DNA from: Ahrensia sp. R2A130
GTDB taxonomy: Bacteria > Pseudomonadota > Alphaproteobacteria > Rhizobiales > Rhizobiaceae
Assembly: GCF_000179775.1 (NCBI RefSeq)
Contig: NZ_AEEB01000016.1
Location: forward strand, 1 to 64,000
Reading direction: 5' to 3'
DNA: 64,000 nt
Part shown: in pieces, positions 62,049-64,000 of the stretch
Position numbering within the stretch: the stretch's first letter is position 1
Layout: each line of letters begins with the position of its first letter
Position numbers and translations under genes: made by a program
The notes under the pieces: model-generated
What the model was told of the DNA's origin: nothing
The model's database searches: none
Seen by the model: the letters and a program-made list of their open reading frames with translations, nothing else

Positions 62049-62987
62049 TCAGTCGGCAGCGGTGACACCCGCTTCCCAACCCAGCATTGCGCGCTTGCGC
62101 GTCAGTCCCCAGTGATAGCCCGTCAGGCTACCACTTTTCCCGATGACACGGTGACACGGCACCACAAAAGAAATCGGGTTGGACCCGACAGCTGTTCCCA
62201 CCGCCCGCGCACCGGTCGGCTTGCCGATGGAATTCGCCAGATCGCCGTAAGTCGTGGCCTGCCCGACGGGGATCGACAGCAGCCCTTCCCAAACACGAAT
62301 CTGAAAGTCGGTCCCGATGAGCACCACACGCAGCGGATCCTCACTTTGCCAGCGTTCCGGCTGAAACACGCGGCTAGCATAAGGCGCGGTGAAGGCATCG
62401 TCTTCAGTATAGCGCGCCTTCGGCCAACGGCGTTGCATATCGGCCAGCGCTCCCGCCCGGTCGAAGGCGAGGCGACCGGTGGAGTCGGCTTCACCTTCTT
62501 CATCGGCAAAGGCGAGGCCTGCCAAGCCGCGCTCTGTCGCCATGACCAACGCTTCGCCAAAGGGCGAGGAGTGGAACGCGTAACGGATGTGCAGGCCGTC
62601 ACCGCCGGACTTGTAGGTGCCGGGCGACATTGCCTCGTGTGTCACGAAAAGATCATGCAGCCGTCCGGGGCTGGAAAGACCCAACTCATAGGTCGCATCC
62701 AGCAGCGGCAATCCATCGCCCAACAGACGGCGGGCGTGGTCCAACGTCACTGCTTGTAGAAACGCTTTGGGTGAGATACCCGCCCAGCGCACGAAGGTCT
62801 TTTGCAACCGCGCAGCGGGAATGCCGGTCAGGTCCGCCAACTCGTCCAGCTCCGGCTGGTTGCGCCAATTCTCGGTAATATGCGCCAACACGCTTTGTAC
62901 CACCGCGTAGTCGTCCAGCGGGCCGGGTAGGTTGGGCGAGGCGGAAATTGGAGAAGAGGGCATGGCGTGTACTGCTTGCGTGTGCAT
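62049..62987 (-). CDS. AraC-type HTH fused to methylated-DNA-protein-cysteine methyltransferase (Ada-like)
   Basis: A 312-residue fusion. An AraC-type helix-turn-helix (about 25-110, ITENWRNQPELDELADLTGIPAARLQKTF) is followed by an O6-alkylguanine-DNA alkyltransferase domain whose acceptor Cys is in VVPCHRVIG, with the Tyr/Arg helix GARAVGTAVGSNP. The N-terminal Ada zinc domain for phosphotriester repair is absent. It therefore repairs alkyl-guanine and may regulate, but without the classical Ada sensor. The ATG at 62987 follows AGGATAA; ATG at 62963 is possible. Confidence 0.9.
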   Translation of the reverse strand: MHTQAVHAMPSSPISASPNLPGPLDDYAVVQSVLAHITENWRNQPELDELADLTGIPAARLQKTFVRWAGISPKAFLQAVTLDHARRLLGDGLPLLDATYELGLSSPGRLHDLFVTHEAMSPGTYKSGGDGLHIRYAFHSSPFGEALVMATERGLAGLAFADEEGEADSTGRLAFDRAGALADMQRRWPKARYTEDDAFTAPYASRVFQPERWQSEDPLRVVLIGTDFQIRVWEGLLSIPVGQATTYGDLANSIGKPTGARAVGTAVGSNPISFVVPCHRVIGKSGSLTGYHWGLTRKRAMLGWEAGVTAAD

Positions 62988-63087
62988 CGGGATTATCCTG
63001 TGGTGGACATTGCCCATACACAAGCGCGACGTGCGAGCTGCCGCCACCCGATAACCACCGCTTCAGCGTTTTGCGGTGGACCGCGCC

Positions 63088-63576
63088 TTATCTTTTCGCG
63101 CTCGAAAGCGCTTGCGAAAACTCGACGGCAAAACTCTCGCGGTCGGCGGGGTTCAGAAATTTTCCAAACGCCACAGTTTCCTGCCGGTTGGCGATCCGCA
63201 TCGCGGTGATGCCGATTTCCTCATGCCGGTCCACCTCGAAACGCGTGCCGAACTGCGGGAACGCAAACTCTCTGCGTCCGCCCTTCGGCGTGACGTGGGC
63301 AAGGCTGACATGCTGGCGGGACACTTCGATGTCTTCGTAGGTTTCGCCATCGCGGTAGCTGGCGCGGAACGCCATGTAGATGAGCAACAGGTCCAGCCCC
63401 ATGAAGCCCGTCACCGGCCAAAGGCCGACTGACAAAAACACCAGCCCGACGGTCACGCAGAACGTCGCTACGAAGCCCATCAGAATGCGAAAGCCTTGGG
63501 GCGACAGCGACCGGTGCGGGGTCAACCGCGCGCTGAAAAGCGGGGTCGGTTCAGACATGGTGTTGTGCGAAGCCAT
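63088..63576 (-). CDS. DUF2244 membrane protein
   Basis: A 162-residue protein with two hydrophobic helices (about 30-70) and a soluble C-terminal domain (DIEVSRQHVSLAHVTPKG...RHEEIGITAMRIANRQETVAFGKFL), the pattern of the alphaproteobacterial DUF2244 family. Function unknown. It is divergent from the nth gene at 63598, a linkage seen in other Hyphomicrobiales. The start could also be ATG at 63558. Confidence 0.85.
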   Translation of the reverse strand: MASHNTMSEPTPLFSARLTPHRSLSPQGFRILMGFVATFCVTVGLVFLSVGLWPVTGFMGLDLLLIYMAFRASYRDGETYEDIEVSRQHVSLAHVTPKGGRREFAFPQFGTRFEVDRHEEIGITAMRIANRQETVAFGKFLNPADRESFAVEFSQALSSAKR

Positions 63577-63597
63577 ACCCGCTTTATACAACGTGGA

Positions 63598-64000
63598 ATG
63601 AGTGTATCAAAACCCAAATCGACGCAGCCGCCCGCTAAACGTCGTCACAAAAAATTACCGCGTGCAAAATACACGCGAGCGGAAATGCTGGCGATCTTCG
63701 AGCGCTTTCGCCTGCAACGGCCGGAGCCGAAGGGCGAGTTGGAACACGTCAATCCGTTCACGCTGGTGGTGGCAGTGGCGCTTTCCGCGCAAGCGACGGA
63801 TGTCGGCGTCAACAAAGCGACGCGGCGGCTGTTTCCCATCGCAGACACGCCGGAAAAAATGCTGGCGCTTGGCGAAGAAGGCGTGCGCGAAGCAATCCGC
63901 ACAATCGGGCTTTATCGCAATAAGGCCAAGAATGTGATCGCGCTATCGCAGAAGCTGGTGGACGATTTCGGCTCCGTCGTGCCGCAAACCCGCGAGGAGT
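63598..64000 (+). CDS. nth: Endonuclease III, second copy, cut by the right edge
   Basis: The ATG at 63598 opens a frame still reading at 64000 (134 codons), so only the N-terminal half is present. After a basic leader (PPAKRRHKKLPR) it shows NPFTLVVAVALSAQATD and KATRRLFPIADTPEKMLALG...IGLYRNKAKN, typical of Nth, the glycosylase/AP lyase for oxidised pyrimidines. The catalytic Lys, Asp and iron-sulfur loop would lie beyond the window. Confidence 0.92.
   Translation, partial: MSVSKPKSTQPPAKRRHKKLPRAKYTRAEMLAIFERFRLQRPEPKGELEHVNPFTLVVAVALSAQATDVGVNKATRRLFPIADTPEKMLALGEEGVREAIRTIGLYRNKAKNVIALSQKLVDDFGSVVPQTREE

Noticed and set aside
1-64000. CRISPR arrays, tRNA/rRNA genes, transposases, integrases, phage genes
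   Set aside because: Looked for and not found: no regularly spaced repeats, cloverleaf-like sequences or mobile-element proteins in any frame.

Overview
The window is chromosomal DNA from an alphaproteobacterium, most likely a marine or soil member of the Hyphomicrobiales (Rhizobiales). The case rests on a SAM-II riboswitch ahead of metZ, an AccD without zinc-finger cysteines, the cmk-rpsA, ubiE-ubiB and rsmI-yraN gene orders, dense ATGA-type gene overlaps and several TTG/GTG starts. I see no rRNA, tRNA, CRISPR array, insertion sequence or phage module.

Layout. 1-10.4 kb holds housekeeping genes: a BMP-type nucleoside-binding protein, glucokinase, an MsbA-like exporter, dapB, gpmA, metZ under a SAM-II riboswitch with its own terminator, a double-domain dCTP deaminase and a GT2 glycosyltransferase. 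10.5-17 kb (minus strand) is a polyamine/guanidino-compound module: agmatinase-like enzyme, PotA, PotD, PotB, a small cupin and PotC. 17.2-35.5 kb is the accessory heart of the window: an island with a sugar-type (CUT1) ABC importer, two SDR dehydrogenases, a histidinol-dehydrogenase-like enzyme, four SnoaL/NTF2-fold proteins (three about twice normal length), a bicupin, a flavin-split-barrel protein, an M15-like protein, a MetE-core-like zinc protein, a Tat-exported nitroreductase-like protein, and TetR and MarR regulators beside clear operator-like palindromes.

35.5-50 kb carries rsmI-yraN, a CDP-alcohol phosphatidyltransferase, apaG, a TrkH K+ transporter, an RND efflux pair, Hsp33, a MoxR ATPase, a peptidoglycan-binding-domain protein, an RlpA-like protein and a class III cyclase with TPRs. 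50-64 kb carries cmk-rpsA, a Tat-exported PhoX with a Pho box, a small secreted protein, ubiE-ubiB, accD, a DMT exporter, folC, two endonuclease III homologues (the second cut by the right edge), an Ada-like methyltransferase and a DUF2244 protein.

The most interesting part is 17.7-35.5 kb. My inference is that it imports and degrades a sugar-like or polyol-like, possibly methylated, compound: CUT1 import, dehydrogenation by the xylose-dehydrogenase-like SDR, the second SDR and the HisD-like enzyme, SnoaL-fold lyase/cyclase/hydratase steps, a bicupin step, and methyl or alkyl transfer by the MetE-core protein. The substrate cannot be read from the sequence.
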